Source: Georgenia_B sunbinii (lineage in GTDB: Bacteria; Actinomycetota; Actinomycetes; Actinomycetales; Actinomycetaceae). From it: 64,000 nt of DNA. The notes below the pieces were generated by a model. That model ran no database searches. It was given only the letters and a program-made list of their open reading frames with translations, and was not told the origin of the DNA. The stretch is from assembly GCF_036421855.1 (NCBI RefSeq), contig NZ_JAZGOK010000007.1; one strand, written 5' to 3'. This document shows, in pieces, positions 13,475 to 22,986 of this stretch; the first letter of the stretch is position 1, and each line of letters opens with the position of its first letter. A program made the translations under genes and the position numbers.

Positions 13475-13488
13475 GTGAGCGATCACAT
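13475..13488 (+). promoter_or_regulatory. LacI-type operator, site 4
   Basis: The sequence TGTGAGCGATCACA (13474-13487) is nearly palindromic around CG and extends to GTGAGCGATCACAT. The four-base spacer between TGTGA and TCACA argues against a CRP site, which needs six. Confidence 0.75.
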
Positions 13489-13576
13489 AGGTCTGCTGCC
13501 TCCTCGGTGGAGGAGCGGATCACGCCGGCACCGGCGTCGGCGTGCGGAATGGTCGCGCAACGCGATCGGAGCAGTC

Positions 13577-16500
13577 ATGACTCGACGTAGAGACGGTATG
13601 AGACAACGGCGAACAGTAGCCGCTGTGGCGGCCGCGGCACTGGGTGCGGGCTTGCTTGCAGCGGTGCCGGGCGCAGCAGCTGCCGAGCTACCGACAACAG
13701 GCCTCGTGCTGCACTATCCCCTCACGGGGACGGGCGGCTCGACGGCGCACGACGAGTCGGGCAACGAGCGGCACGGCGAGATCGTGGGCGGCGCCGAGCT
13801 CGCCGCCGGGGGTGTGACCCTGGACGGCGGCGACGACCACGTCGTGCTGCCCGACAACGTCATCGCGGACCTGGACGCCATCACGGTCTCCGTGGACGTG
13901 CTCCTCGAGCCGCCGCACAGCGGCAACTACTTCCTGTTCAACCTCGGCAACACCGCCGTGGGGACCCCGCAGCAGGGCAGTGGCTACCTGTTCGTGTCCG
14001 ACACCCCGAACGTCGCCCGCGGCACCATCTCCTCCGGCGCCTGGGGCGCGGAGCAGAACGTCACCGGGAGCGACAAGTTTGCCCGGGGCGTGTGGCAGCA
14101 CGTGACCTACACCCTCGCCGACGGCACCGGCAGCCTGTACATCGACGGCGAGCGCGTCGGGCAGAACACGAACATCACGATCACGCCCGGGGACATCGGC
14201 GACGGCGTCACGACGGCCAACTACATCGGCCGCTCCGCCTACGACGCCGACGGCCGAGTCGACGGCAGCATCAAGGACTTCCGGATCTACGACCGCGCCT
14301 TGGAGGCCGACGAGATCGGCGCCCTTGTCGACGCCAACGCGGAGGCCTCGCTCGCGCTCGACGCTGACGGTCTTGCCCTCGAGGGGCTGGACGCAGTCAC
14401 CGGCAACGTCGACCTGCCCTCCGCCAGCCCCGGAGGTTCTGTTGTCACGTGGGCGACGTCCGCCCCGTCGGTCGTCACCGACGCCGGCGTCGTGACCCGG
14501 CCGGCCGCAGGTGAGGAGCCGGCGACCGCCGTCCTCACCGCGACACTGAGCCAGCGCGGCCTGACGACGGAGCAGACCTTCCCCGTCACGGTGCTCCCGA
14601 TGCCCGTGGACGAGCAGCGAGCGCAGGCGGCGGCCGACGCGCTGGTCGTCCACGACGTCGAGGACGTCCGCGGCAACCTGTACCTGCCGTCGAGCGGGCC
14701 CGACAGTGCGACGGTCACCTGGGTGACCTCCGACGGGGACGTCATCACCGCCTCCGGCGAGGTCAGCCGGCCGGCAGCGGGTGAGGCCGCCGTCGAGGTG
14801 GCACTGGCCGCCACGGTGACGGTGGGCGCGAGCAGCGTGACCCGCGTCTTCGACGCCACCGTCCCGGCGCTGCCCGCGGACGAGGACTACGAGGGCTACC
14901 TCTTCTCCTACTTCCTCGGCGAGGGCCTCGAGCACGGCGAGCAGGTCTACTTCTCGCTCAGCGCGGGTAATGACCCGCTCGCGTACAACACCCTCAACGA
15001 CGGCGCGCCCGTCATGGCCTCCACCAGCGGCGAGGAGGGGCTGCGCGACCCGTTCATCATCCGCTCTCCCGAGGGCGACAAGTTCTACCAGATCGCCACC
15101 GACCTGCGGATGTGGAACCAGTCGAGCGGTAGCTGGGACCAGGTGCAGCGGCAGGGCAGCCGCAACGTGGTGCTGTGGGAGTCCACCGACCTGGTCAACT
15201 GGTCGCAGAGCTGGGTCGCCGAGGTAGCGCCGGACAACGCGGGCAATGCCTGGGCGCCGGAGATCTTCTACGACGACAGCATCGGTGAGTACGTCGTCTT
15301 CTGGGCATCCAAGCTCTACGCCGAGGACGACCCGAACCACACCGGTGCGGCTCACAACCGGATGATGTACTCCACCACGAGGGACTTCCGGAACTTTAGC
15401 GAGCCGGAGGTACTCATCGACACCGGGTACTCCGTCATCGACACCACGATGATCGAGCACGACGACGACGTGTACCGCTTCTCCAAGAACGAGGCGGACC
15501 GCTCCAGCACCAACCCCGGCGGCAAGCACGTCTTCCAGGAGGTGGGCTCCGGTCCACTTACCGACGACTTCACGCTGGTCAAGGACGCCGTCGGCTCCGG
15601 TGACATCAACCAGGGCGAGGGCCCGCTGGTGTTCAAGTCGAACACCGAGGAGCGCTGGTACCTGTTCATCGACGAGTACGGCGGACGCGGCTACGTGCCG
15701 TTCACGACCACCGACCTCGCCAGCGGCGAGTGGACCATGATCGGCTCGCCCGACTACTCCTTCTCCCAGCGCTACCGCCACGGCACCGTCCTGCCGATCA
15801 CCGGCGCCGAGTGGGACGCGCTCAATGACACGTATGGCGAGGGGCGGGTCACCGACAGTGGTGCGGTCGAGGCGGCTGCCGCCGCCCTGTCGATTCCGAA
15901 CGTGGACGACGTCCGTGGCAACATCACGCTGCCGACGGCAGGGGAGAACGAGACCGCCATCGCCTGGGCATCGAACGACTCCGGCGTCATCTCCGCCGAC
16001 GGCGTCGTCAACCGGCCCGCCCACGGTGACGGCCCGGTGACCGTCACGCTGACGGCCACTGTCACCAAGGGGGCGGCGGCCGAGTCCCGGACCTTCGAGG
16101 CGGTGGTGATCCCGCTGCCGCAGCAGGAGGAGTACGAGGCGTACTTCTTCCCGCACTTCAAGGGGGAGAGCACGGCCGACGGCGAGCAGATCTACTTCGC
16201 CGCCAGCCGCGGGAACGACGCGTTGGACTGGGTCTCGCTGAACGACGACGAGATGGTGCTGGAGTCCACGATGGGCGAGGAGGGGCTGCGCGACCCGTTC
16301 ATCATCCGCTCCGCGGAGGGTGACCGGTTCTACCTCATCGCCACCGACCTGAAGACCTACCGCCCAGGGCAGGGGCCCGACTTCGCTCGCGCCCAGCAGT
16401 CGGGTTCCCGCTCGCTGATGATCTGGGAGTCCACCGACCTGGTGAACTGGGGCGAGCAGCGCGAGGTGGAGGTGAACACCCCCTACGCGGGGAACACCTG

Positions 16501-17653
16501 GGCGCCCGAGGCGCACTACGTGGACGACCTCGGGATGTACGCCGTCTACTGGGCCTCGAACCTCTACGACACCACCGAGGTCGAGGGCCGGCGTACCCAG
16601 GACAGCTACAACCGGATGATGATCTCCTTCACGCGGGACTTCGTCACCTTCACCGACCCCGAGGTGTGGATCGATATCTATCGACAGCCCGGCCGCGGGA
16701 TGATCGACTCGACCGTGGTGGAGCACGACGGGATGTACTACCGGTTCACCAAGGACGAGCGCAACGACATCATGGAGGTGCTGCTCGAGAAGTCCCCGGA
16801 CCTGCTGACCTACCAGGAGGGAGCGGTCGGGACCTCGTGGGAGCTCATCACCGAGCGGATCGGTTCCGGTGCCCCGCTGCGGCACGCTGAGGGCCCGACG
16901 GCGTTCAAGGCCAATCCCGGGGACGTGAACATCGAGCCGGGTCAGGACACCTGGTTCCTGTTCCAGGACTGGCCGCCCTACGGCGGCGGCGACGGGTACG
17001 TCGCGTTCTCGTCAACCTACCTGGACGATCCGGACAGCTGGACGCACGAGCCGGGTCTCAACCTCAGTGCCCGGCACGGAACAGTCCTGCCGATCACGCG
17101 CGCGGAGCAGGAGCGCCTGCTGCGGGCCTACCAGCCCGACGCGCTCGTGGCGTCGGCCGGCGTGGTCGAGGTCGCCACGCAGGCCGGCGCCGCCCCGCAG
17201 CTGCCGGCGACGGTGGACGTCACCTACGCCGACGGCTCGACGGGTGAGATGCCGGTGACGTGGGACGAGATCGACCCGCAGTCCTACGCCACGGCCGGTG
17301 AGCTCGAGGTCGCGGGCGACCTCGGTGAAGGCGTCTGGATCGACGCCCGCGCCGTCGTCACCGTGACCGCCGCGGGACCCGAGGTCCAGCTGGAGGTCGA
17401 CACCCGGTGCGTGGTGGGCAGGGTCGTCGTGGCCACCCGCGTGGTGAACGAGGGCGCCACGCCGATCGAGGCGGTGATCTCCTCCGACCACGGGGCGAGG
17501 ACGGTGACGGTGACGGCCGAACGGGCCACCTCGGTCGCGTTCAGCGCTCGTCTCGGTCAGGTGCCCGCCGGCGAGGTCAGCGTGACCGTGACCGCGGACG
17601 GACTGGTGCCCACCACGGTGAGTGCCCCGTACGAGGCGCGGTCGTGCGGCTGA
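13577..17653 (+). CDS. Secreted protein with LamG, bacterial Ig and two GH43 modules
   Basis: This is a 1358-residue exported glycosidase. The start at 13577 has GGAG five bases upstream and gives a signal peptide (TVAAVAAAALGAGLLAA, cleavage near AAAE); earlier in-frame codons do not. Approximate domains: LamG/concanavalin-like 38-251, atrophied bacterial Ig-like repeats 255-342 and 345-431, GH43 435-754, a third Ig-like repeat 758-845, a second GH43 848-1185, a Big-type Ig 1190-1265, and the shared C-terminal cysteine domain 1271-1358. Both GH43 modules keep EEGLRDPFIIRS (catalytic Asp) and a WAPE segment (WAPEIFYD, WAPEAHYV). GH43 enzymes are mostly arabinofuranosidases, arabinanases and xylosidases; the araD-araA context favours arabinan. 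It is repressible through site 4. Confidence 0.85.
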   Translation: MTRRRDGMRQRRTVAAVAAAALGAGLLAAVPGAAAAELPTTGLVLHYPLTGTGGSTAHDESGNERHGEIVGGAELAAGGVTLDGGDDHVVLPDNVIADLDAITVSVDVLLEPPHSGNYFLFNLGNTAVGTPQQGSGYLFVSDTPNVARGTISSGAWGAEQNVTGSDKFARGVWQHVTYTLADGTGSLYIDGERVGQNTNITITPGDIGDGVTTANYIGRSAYDADGRVDGSIKDFRIYDRALEADEIGALVDANAEASLALDADGLALEGLDAVTGNVDLPSASPGGSVVTWATSAPSVVTDAGVVTRPAAGEEPATAVLTATLSQRGLTTEQTFPVTVLPMPVDEQRAQAAADALVVHDVEDVRGNLYLPSSGPDSATVTWVTSDGDVITASGEVSRPAAGEAAVEVALAATVTVGASSVTRVFDATVPALPADEDYEGYLFSYFLGEGLEHGEQVYFSLSAGNDPLAYNTLNDGAPVMASTSGEEGLRDPFIIRSPEGDKFYQIATDLRMWNQSSGSWDQVQRQGSRNVVLWESTDLVNWSQSWVAEVAPDNAGNAWAPEIFYDDSIGEYVVFWASKLYAEDDPNHTGAAHNRMMYSTTRDFRNFSEPEVLIDTGYSVIDTTMIEHDDDVYRFSKNEADRSSTNPGGKHVFQEVGSGPLTDDFTLVKDAVGSGDINQGEGPLVFKSNTEERWYLFIDEYGGRGYVPFTTTDLASGEWTMIGSPDYSFSQRYRHGTVLPITGAEWDALNDTYGEGRVTDSGAVEAAAAALSIPNVDDVRGNITLPTAGENETAIAWASNDSGVISADGVVNRPAHGDGPVTVTLTATVTKGAAAESRTFEAVVIPLPQQEEYEAYFFPHFKGESTADGEQIYFAASRGNDALDWVSLNDDEMVLESTMGEEGLRDPFIIRSAEGDRFYLIATDLKTYRPGQGPDFARAQQSGSRSLMIWESTDLVNWGEQREVEVNTPYAGNTWAPEAHYVDDLGMYAVYWASNLYDTTEVEGRRTQDSYNRMMISFTRDFVTFTDPEVWIDIYRQPGRGMIDSTVVEHDGMYYRFTKDERNDIMEVLLEKSPDLLTYQEGAVGTSWELITERIGSGAPLRHAEGPTAFKANPGDVNIEPGQDTWFLFQDWPPYGGGDGYVAFSSTYLDDPDSWTHEPGLNLSARHGTVLPITRAEQERLLRAYQPDALVASAGVVEVATQAGAAPQLPATVDVTYADGSTGEMPVTWDEIDPQSYATAGELEVAGDLGEGVWIDARAVVTVTAAGPEVQLEVDTRCVVGRVVVATRVVNEGATPIEAVISSDHGARTVTVTAERATSVAFSARLGQVPAGEVSVTVTADGLVPTTVSAPYEARSCG

Positions 17654-17674
17654 CGCCCGGCGATCACGGGCGTC
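17652..17674 (+). terminator. Hairpin after the tandem GH43 gene
   Basis: An 8-bp stem (GACGCCCG / CGGGCGTC) with a 7-nt loop begins at the stop codon. Confidence 0.5.
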
Positions 17675-17734
17675 GCGCCGGACCACACCCGACTGATATT
17701 GGAATTGGTCATCAAAGGCTGGCATCGTCGTCAC

Positions 17735-17748
17735 GTGAGCGATAACAT
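17735..17748 (+). promoter_or_regulatory. LacI-type operator, site 5
   Basis: GTGAGCGATAACAT matches the consensus at 13 of 14 positions. It lies 45 bp upstream of the small LGQTG protein gene. Confidence 0.75.
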
Positions 17749-17792
17749 CACGGTGGGTGATTGTCGGGCGGGAATTCATCGAAGGATGTGGA

Positions 17793-18137
17793 ATGCGTAA
17801 AACGATTGTGCTGACGCTGCGGGCGCTGATGCTCGTCGCGCTGTTCGTGACTGTCCCGTTCGCGGCGCACGCTCAGGAGGACGAGCCGGGCGCGGACGTC
17901 GGCGTCGAGGTCGAGATCACTCCGACCGCCACCGAGGAGCCGACCGGGCCTACTGCGGACCCGACGGCGGATCCCACGGATCCCACCGTTCCTCCCACGC
18001 AGGACGCCACGACCCCCGCCGCGGACGGCGAGCTCGGGCAGACCGGCTTCGCCGGGCTTCCCGTTCTGATCGCCGCCGCCGGGCTCATCGTCGTGGGCGG
18101 TGGAGTGCTCCTCTACCGCCGTCGCCGCACCACCTGA
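17793..18137 (+). CDS. Small cell-wall-anchored protein with LGQTG sorting signal
   Basis: This is a 114-residue surface protein: signal peptide (residues 1-28, FAAHAQ at the cut), a Thr/Pro/Asp-rich spacer (repeats of PTADPTDPT type), the motif LGQTG, a hydrophobic helix (LPVLIAAAGLIVVGGGVLLY) and an RRRR tail. This is the layout of a sortase substrate with a variant LPXTG motif. An earlier ATG at 17757 is in frame, but the ATG at 17793 directly starts a clean signal peptide after GGATGTGGA. There is no catalytic domain, so a wall-attached spacer, docking or stalk function is possible. The operator upstream makes it a member of the same regulon as the GH43 enzymes. Confidence 0.75.
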   Translation: MRKTIVLTLRALMLVALFVTVPFAAHAQEDEPGADVGVEVEITPTATEEPTGPTADPTADPTDPTVPPTQDATTPAADGELGQTGFAGLPVLIAAAGLIVVGGGVLLYRRRRTT

Positions 18138-18224
18138 CCGTCGTCGCCGAGCCTGCCAGCACCCCGCCGGTCCGCCACCGCGGATCGCCGGGGTGCTGCC
18201 GTGCGTCGAGTGCGGGGAGCCCAG

Positions 18225-19853
18225 TCAGAGCGACTCGACGGCCGCCGCCTGGACCGCGAGGCCCGCCCGGTAGCGGTCGAGGAAGTCCGCGTAGCCGGCG
18301 ACGTCCAGAGCGTCAGGATCGACCGTGGTGACGTCAGCCCCCGCGAAGACCTGCTCGTCGAGGTAGTCGACCAGGCCGGTCGCGGTGGCTGTGGTGAGGT
18401 AGGAGGCGAGCACCGCGATGCCCCAGGCGCCGCCCTCGGACGCCGTGCCGCCGACGGTGACGGGCACGTCCAGGGCCCCGGCGAGGAGCCGTTGGGCCAC
18501 CCCGGGAGTGCGGAAGATCCCGCCGTGGGCAAGCATCTTGTCGATCGTGACGCCCTCACCGTGCAGGACCTCCATGCCCAGGCTCAGCGTGCCGAAGATG
18601 CCGTAGACCTGGGCCCGGACGAAGTTCGCCAGGGTGAGGTCGCTGTCGGGGGTACGCACCACCAGTGGGCGGCCCTCGGTCAGCCCGGTGATCGGTTCCC
18701 CGGCGAGGTAGTTGTACGCAAGGAGGCCGCCGGCGTCGGCCCGCCCGTCGAGCGCCTCGCCCAGCAGCGTCTCGTAGACGGTGTCAGAGCTGAGCGGCAC
18801 GCCCGCAGCGGCGGCGAACCGGGTGAACATGGCGACCCAGGCGGCGAGCTCGCTCGCGCCGTTGTTGCAGTGCACCATCGCCACCGGGTCGCCGCTGGGG
18901 GTGGTCACCAGGTCGAGCTCGTGGTGCTTGTGCTGCAGGGGGCGGTCCAGGACGACCATCGCGAATATGCTCGTCCCCGCGCTGACGTTGCCGGTGCGTG
19001 GTGAGACCGAGTTGGTGGCGACCATGCCGGTGCCGGCGTCTCCCTCCGGGGGGCATAGCGGCGCGCCTGGCTGCAGCGTCCCCGTCGGGTCGAGCAGCGC
19101 CGCGCCCTCGGGGGTGAGCAGGCCGGCAGCCTCCCCGGCCACCAGCACCTCGGGGAGCAGGTCGGCCACTCGCGCGGTGGGGGCGCGGCCGGCAACCCGG
19201 GCGTCGAGCTGCTCAAGCATGCTGCCGTCGTACGTGGCGGTGGCGGAGTCGATCGGGAACATGCCCGAGGCGTCGCCCACGCCCAGCACGCGCCGGCCGG
19301 TGAGGCGCCAGTGGACGTACCCGGCGAGCGTGGTGCAGAAACGGATCTGGGGGACGTGGGGTTCCGCGTCGAGCACCGCCTGGTACAGGTGCGCGATCGA
19401 CCACCGCAGCGGGATGTTGACCCCGAACAGCTCCGACAGCTCTCCGGCCGCCGGCCCCGTGGAGGTGTTGCGCCACGTGCGGAACGGCACGAGCAGCTCG
19501 TCCTCGGCATCGAACGCCAGGTACCCGTGCATCATCGCCGAGACGCCGAGCGCACCGACGGTGCGCAGCTGCACGCCGTAGCTCTGCTCGACGTCGGAGA
19601 CCAGGGCGGCGTAGGCAGCCCGCAGTCCCGACCACACGGCGTCGAGCGAGTAGGTCCACGTCCGGTCGACGAACTCGTTCTCCCACTCGTGGGACCCGAC
19701 CGCCAGCACCGTGGCCGGGTCCGGGCCGACGAGGCAGGCCTTGATCCGGGTCGACCCCAGCTCGATACCCAGCGACGTGCGGCCGCCGAGGATCGCCTCA
19801 CGGGCCGCGCTGTCGGTACTGGCCGGCGAGTCGGGCATGCCACGGTTCGTCAC
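18225..19853 (-). CDS. FGGY-family carbohydrate kinase, candidate L-ribulokinase
   Basis: This is a 542-residue FGGY sugar kinase. The N-terminal phosphate-binding segment is SLGIELGSTRIKACLVG; later come GALGVSAMMHGYLAF, GNVSAGTSIFAM (the FGGY-type GTS loop) and GGIFRTPGVAQRLLAGAL. GTG 19853 was chosen because GGAGG sits five bases upstream; the reading frame extends to 20123 but runs through the regulatory region. It is divergent from a GH43 gene and carries a consensus operator in its leader. No AraB-type kinase accompanies araD-araA, and xylB is elsewhere with xylA, so phosphorylation of L-ribulose is the most economical role. A related sugar substrate remains possible. Confidence 0.8.
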   Translation of the reverse strand: MTNRGMPDSPASTDSAAREAILGGRTSLGIELGSTRIKACLVGPDPATVLAVGSHEWENEFVDRTWTYSLDAVWSGLRAAYAALVSDVEQSYGVQLRTVGALGVSAMMHGYLAFDAEDELLVPFRTWRNTSTGPAAGELSELFGVNIPLRWSIAHLYQAVLDAEPHVPQIRFCTTLAGYVHWRLTGRRVLGVGDASGMFPIDSATATYDGSMLEQLDARVAGRAPTARVADLLPEVLVAGEAAGLLTPEGAALLDPTGTLQPGAPLCPPEGDAGTGMVATNSVSPRTGNVSAGTSIFAMVVLDRPLQHKHHELDLVTTPSGDPVAMVHCNNGASELAAWVAMFTRFAAAAGVPLSSDTVYETLLGEALDGRADAGGLLAYNYLAGEPITGLTEGRPLVVRTPDSDLTLANFVRAQVYGIFGTLSLGMEVLHGEGVTIDKMLAHGGIFRTPGVAQRLLAGALDVPVTVGGTASEGGAWGIAVLASYLTTATATGLVDYLDEQVFAGADVTTVDPDALDVAGYADFLDRYRAGLAVQAAAVESL

Positions 19854-19890
19854 AGGGTCCTCCGTTGGGTCGCATCGAGCGGGCGCCCCC

Positions 19891-19904
19891 ATGTTAACGC
19901 TCAC
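19891..19904 (-). promoter_or_regulatory. LacI-type operator, site 6
   Basis: On the minus strand this reads GTGAGCGTTAACAT, the form I use as the consensus. It lies 38 bp upstream of the FGGY kinase start and 66 bp from site 7, in the divergent intergenic region. Confidence 0.75.
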
Positions 19905-19970
19905 GCGTCGTCTTGTGGAGATGGGTGCACGGGATTCTTCCGACCTTTCGAAGCCTGGCCGCGGCGCGAT

Positions 19971-19984
19971 GTGAGCGATAACGT
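19971..19984 (+). promoter_or_regulatory. LacI-type operator, site 7
   Basis: GTGAGCGATAACGT lies 57 bp upstream of the GH43 gene at 20041. Together with site 6 it could allow looping and joint control of the divergent kinase and GH43 genes. Confidence 0.7.
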
Positions 19985-20040
19985 CGAGGCGTGAGAGCTC
20001 GCCCACACCTGGGATGAGAACCCGTCGATGGAGACACATC

Positions 20041-22959
20041 ATGACCAGAAGACACCTCAGAACGCGACGCGCCACCTCGTTGCTGGCTGCGACTGCTCTG
20101 CTCGGCTCAGGACTTCTCGCCAACGCGGCGGCGGCGCCGCCCGGTGCGAGCTCGCCCCCGGCGTCCTACACCACCACCGACCAAGGGGACGGCACGTACA
20201 CCGTGCCACTCCTCAACTCCGACGTCCCGGACGTCAGTGTCGAGCGGGTGCCCGCCGCGGAGAACGACGAGGGCCGCGACATCTACTACATGATCAGCAC
20301 GACGATGCACCTGAGCCCGGGCGCACCGATCATGAAGTCCTACGACCTCGTGAACTGGGAGATCGTCAACTACGTCTATGACCGCATCTCCATCGCCGAC
20401 CCGGCGTCGCTGCGAAACGGGCAGAACTCCTACGGCGCCGGCCAGTGGGCCTCGTCGTTGCGATACCACGACGGCACGTTCTACGTCGTGTTCAACACGA
20501 ACAACCTGGGTGGGGCCATTCTCTACCGCACCACCGACATCGAGAACGGTGCGTGGGAGAGGCTCCCGCTGGGCCGCGGCCTGCACGATCCGTCGCTGTT
20601 CTTCGACGAGGCGGACGGCGGGACGCCGTACATCTTCTACGGCTCGGTCAGCGCCGTCCGACTCAACGACGACCTCACCGAGATCGTCGCCGACTACCCC
20701 AACATCTTCTCGGCGAGCGACTACCCCGGGGCGCCGTTCATCGGCGGACTCCTCGAAGGGGCCCAGGTGTTCTACATCGACGGCGAGTACTACATCGCCA
20801 CGATCACCTGGCCATCCGGGCAGGGCCGTCAGGTGGTGCTCTTCCGTTCCCCCGAGCTCCTCGGCCGGTACACCTCCGACAGCGGGGAGAACACCTACGA
20901 GGCGCGCAGCGGACTCAACTCCGACGGCTTCGCCCAGGGCAGTCTCGTCGAGGTCGTCGACGACGCCGGCGAGTCCGCCTGGCACGGGTTCTTCTTCCGC
21001 GACACCTACCCCCTCGGCCGGATCCCGGCGCTGATCCCCGCGACTTGGCAGGACGGGTGGCCCACCTTCGGGGACGACGGCGTTGTCACACGCGGCAGCA
21101 CCTTCGACAAGCTCATCGAGCTCAACCCCGCGGAGGAGCTGCTTGCACGGCAGCAGAGCATCGTCGTCTCCGACGACTTCGCCAACGACGCGCCTCACCG
21201 TCCTTACATGGACGAGGAGTGGGACATCCCCGGGCCGCCGGCCCACGACGGTTCCCTGCTGGGTCTCGAGCTCATCGACAACGGTGGTTTCGAGAACGGC
21301 ATCGAGGCCTGGTCGATCAACGACACGGCCGAGATGACCCCGACCACCGACGCCGCATCCGGACAGGGCGCAGTGCATGTCACCGGACGCACGACCACCG
21401 GTTCGGGACCGTTGCAGGACGTCACCGGCAAGGTGCAGCACGGCATCACCTACGACATCTCCGCCGCGGTGAAGTACGACGGTCCCGACTCTCCCAGCAC
21501 GAAGCAGTTCTTCATCACGGCCCATTACGGTGGCTCGACCTACACCAACCTCGGCACCGGGACGGTGGCCAACGGCGAGTGGGGCGAGATCGCTGGCAGC
21601 TTCACGGTGCCCGAGGGGCAGAGCCTGCAGACCATGCGGATCTTCGTGGAGACGCCCTGGACGTCCGACCCCGCGGCTGATCCCGATGTCCACCTCATGG
21701 ACTTCACGGTCGACGAGGTCTCCCTGGTGGGCCGGGAGCTGCCCGAGCAACCGCACGAGGACGAGATCGCACCCAACGGCTCTCGCCTGGCGGACCAGTG
21801 GCAGTGGAACCACAGCCCGGACAACCGGTACTGGTCGCTGACCGACCGCGACGGCTGGCTGCGGCTGACGAACGGCAAGGTCGTCACCGGTGATTACGTC
21901 TATACCAAGCACTCGACGCGCGACGACCTCACCTACTTCGAGGAGGCTCGCAACACACTCTCCCAGCGCACCTTCGGACCAACCGCGTCCGCAGAGACGA
22001 GGATCGACGTCTCCGGCATGAGGGACGGCGACGTCGCGGGGCTGGCCGCCTACTCTCGTAGCTTCGCTTACGCGGCCGTCAAGCGGGTGGACGGCGCCAA
22101 CGTCCTCGGCGTGGTCCAGCGGCTCCAGCCGTTCAGCGCGCGGATCGACCACGAAGCGGTCGAGGAATTCGTCCCTGGCACGACGGTAGACCTCGGCGCG
22201 GCGACTGAGGTGTCGATCAAGGCCGACGCCGACTTCGCCACGAACGACGGCCAGCTGTGGCTGCGGTTCTACTACAGCCTGGACGGCGAGAACTGGTCCC
22301 AGCTCGGCTCCTCGCGGGCGGGTCCGTTGGTCATGGACTGGAGCCTGTCGCACTTCATGGGCTACCGCTTCGGGCTGTTCAGCTATGCGACCCAGGAGGT
22401 TGGCGGTCGCGTCGACTTCGACCACTTCCTGCTCAGCGACACGCTCACCGCCGCGGGCGAGCCGCTCGACGCCGGTGTACTCGACGCCGCGATCGATCAG
22501 GCCGCGATGCTGAGGGAGTCGGACTACCCCGCTGAGGGGTGGCATGGCATGCAGGAGGCGCTCGCCGCGGCGCTGCAGGCGCGAGCCGGCACGCTGTCCA
22601 CCCAGAACCAGATCGACGCGCCGCAGCGGGCGCTGAGCCTCGAGCTCGCCCGCCTGGGCGTCCTGGCTGAGGCCGCGCCGAGCCTGGACGTGGACGTCGT
22701 CGGCGGTACCCGCTGTGTGGCCGGCCGGGCCGTGGTGACCGTGCGGGTCACCAACCAGGAGCCGGTCGCGGTGTCGGTCGACCTCGAGTCCGACTGGGGG
22801 AGGAAGTCCTTCCCGGCGGTCGCGCCGGGTAAGAGTGCCGTCCATGCGTTCACGACGCGGCAGGCCGACCTGCCCGCCGGCTCCGCCACGGCGGAGGTCA
22901 TTGCCGAGGGCGTCAGCGCGGTGAACGAGGCGCAGCACGGTCCGGCGTCGTGCTCGTGA
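20041..22959 (+). CDS. Secreted GH43 glycosidase with internal CBM4_9 module
   Basis: This is a 972-residue exported enzyme, presumably an arabinofuranosidase, arabinanase or xylosidase. ATG 20041 has GGAG eight bases upstream; the ATG at 20014 lacks one. After the signal peptide (cleavage near ANAAAA) the GH43 propeller shows its three acidic sites: Asp61/Asp64 in SDVPDVS, Asp183 in LHDPSLFF and Glu239 in LLEGAQVFY. A CBM4_9-like domain (about 410-565, opening NGGFENGIEAW) splits the start of the C-terminal sandwich: DDF lies before it and LADQWQWNHSPDN after it, although these are normally close together. The shared cysteine domain ends the protein (TRCVAGR ... ASCS). The CBM is nearly identical to that of the protein at 26-28.5 kb. 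Confidence 0.87.
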   Translation: MTRRHLRTRRATSLLAATALLGSGLLANAAAAPPGASSPPASYTTTDQGDGTYTVPLLNSDVPDVSVERVPAAENDEGRDIYYMISTTMHLSPGAPIMKSYDLVNWEIVNYVYDRISIADPASLRNGQNSYGAGQWASSLRYHDGTFYVVFNTNNLGGAILYRTTDIENGAWERLPLGRGLHDPSLFFDEADGGTPYIFYGSVSAVRLNDDLTEIVADYPNIFSASDYPGAPFIGGLLEGAQVFYIDGEYYIATITWPSGQGRQVVLFRSPELLGRYTSDSGENTYEARSGLNSDGFAQGSLVEVVDDAGESAWHGFFFRDTYPLGRIPALIPATWQDGWPTFGDDGVVTRGSTFDKLIELNPAEELLARQQSIVVSDDFANDAPHRPYMDEEWDIPGPPAHDGSLLGLELIDNGGFENGIEAWSINDTAEMTPTTDAASGQGAVHVTGRTTTGSGPLQDVTGKVQHGITYDISAAVKYDGPDSPSTKQFFITAHYGGSTYTNLGTGTVANGEWGEIAGSFTVPEGQSLQTMRIFVETPWTSDPAADPDVHLMDFTVDEVSLVGRELPEQPHEDEIAPNGSRLADQWQWNHSPDNRYWSLTDRDGWLRLTNGKVVTGDYVYTKHSTRDDLTYFEEARNTLSQRTFGPTASAETRIDVSGMRDGDVAGLAAYSRSFAYAAVKRVDGANVLGVVQRLQPFSARIDHEAVEEFVPGTTVDLGAATEVSIKADADFATNDGQLWLRFYYSLDGENWSQLGSSRAGPLVMDWSLSHFMGYRFGLFSYATQEVGGRVDFDHFLLSDTLTAAGEPLDAGVLDAAIDQAAMLRESDYPAEGWHGMQEALAAALQARAGTLSTQNQIDAPQRALSLELARLGVLAEAAPSLDVDVVGGTRCVAGRAVVTVRVTNQEPVAVSVDLESDWGRKSFPAVAPGKSAVHAFTTRQADLPAGSATAEVIAEGVSAVNEAQHGPASCS

Positions 22960-22986
22960 GGATGTGACGACGAGCTGAGCTCCACG

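Noticed and set aside
13474..13487. CRP-type site TGTGA...TCACA
   Set aside because: The spacer is four bases rather than six, and the site matches the LacI-type motif found repeatedly here.
13688..16885. A 1065-codon minus-strand frame opposite the tandem GH43 gene, with similar ones at 20107-22938 and 30218-32842
   Set aside because: Shadows of well-supported genes, with low-complexity translations and no motifs.
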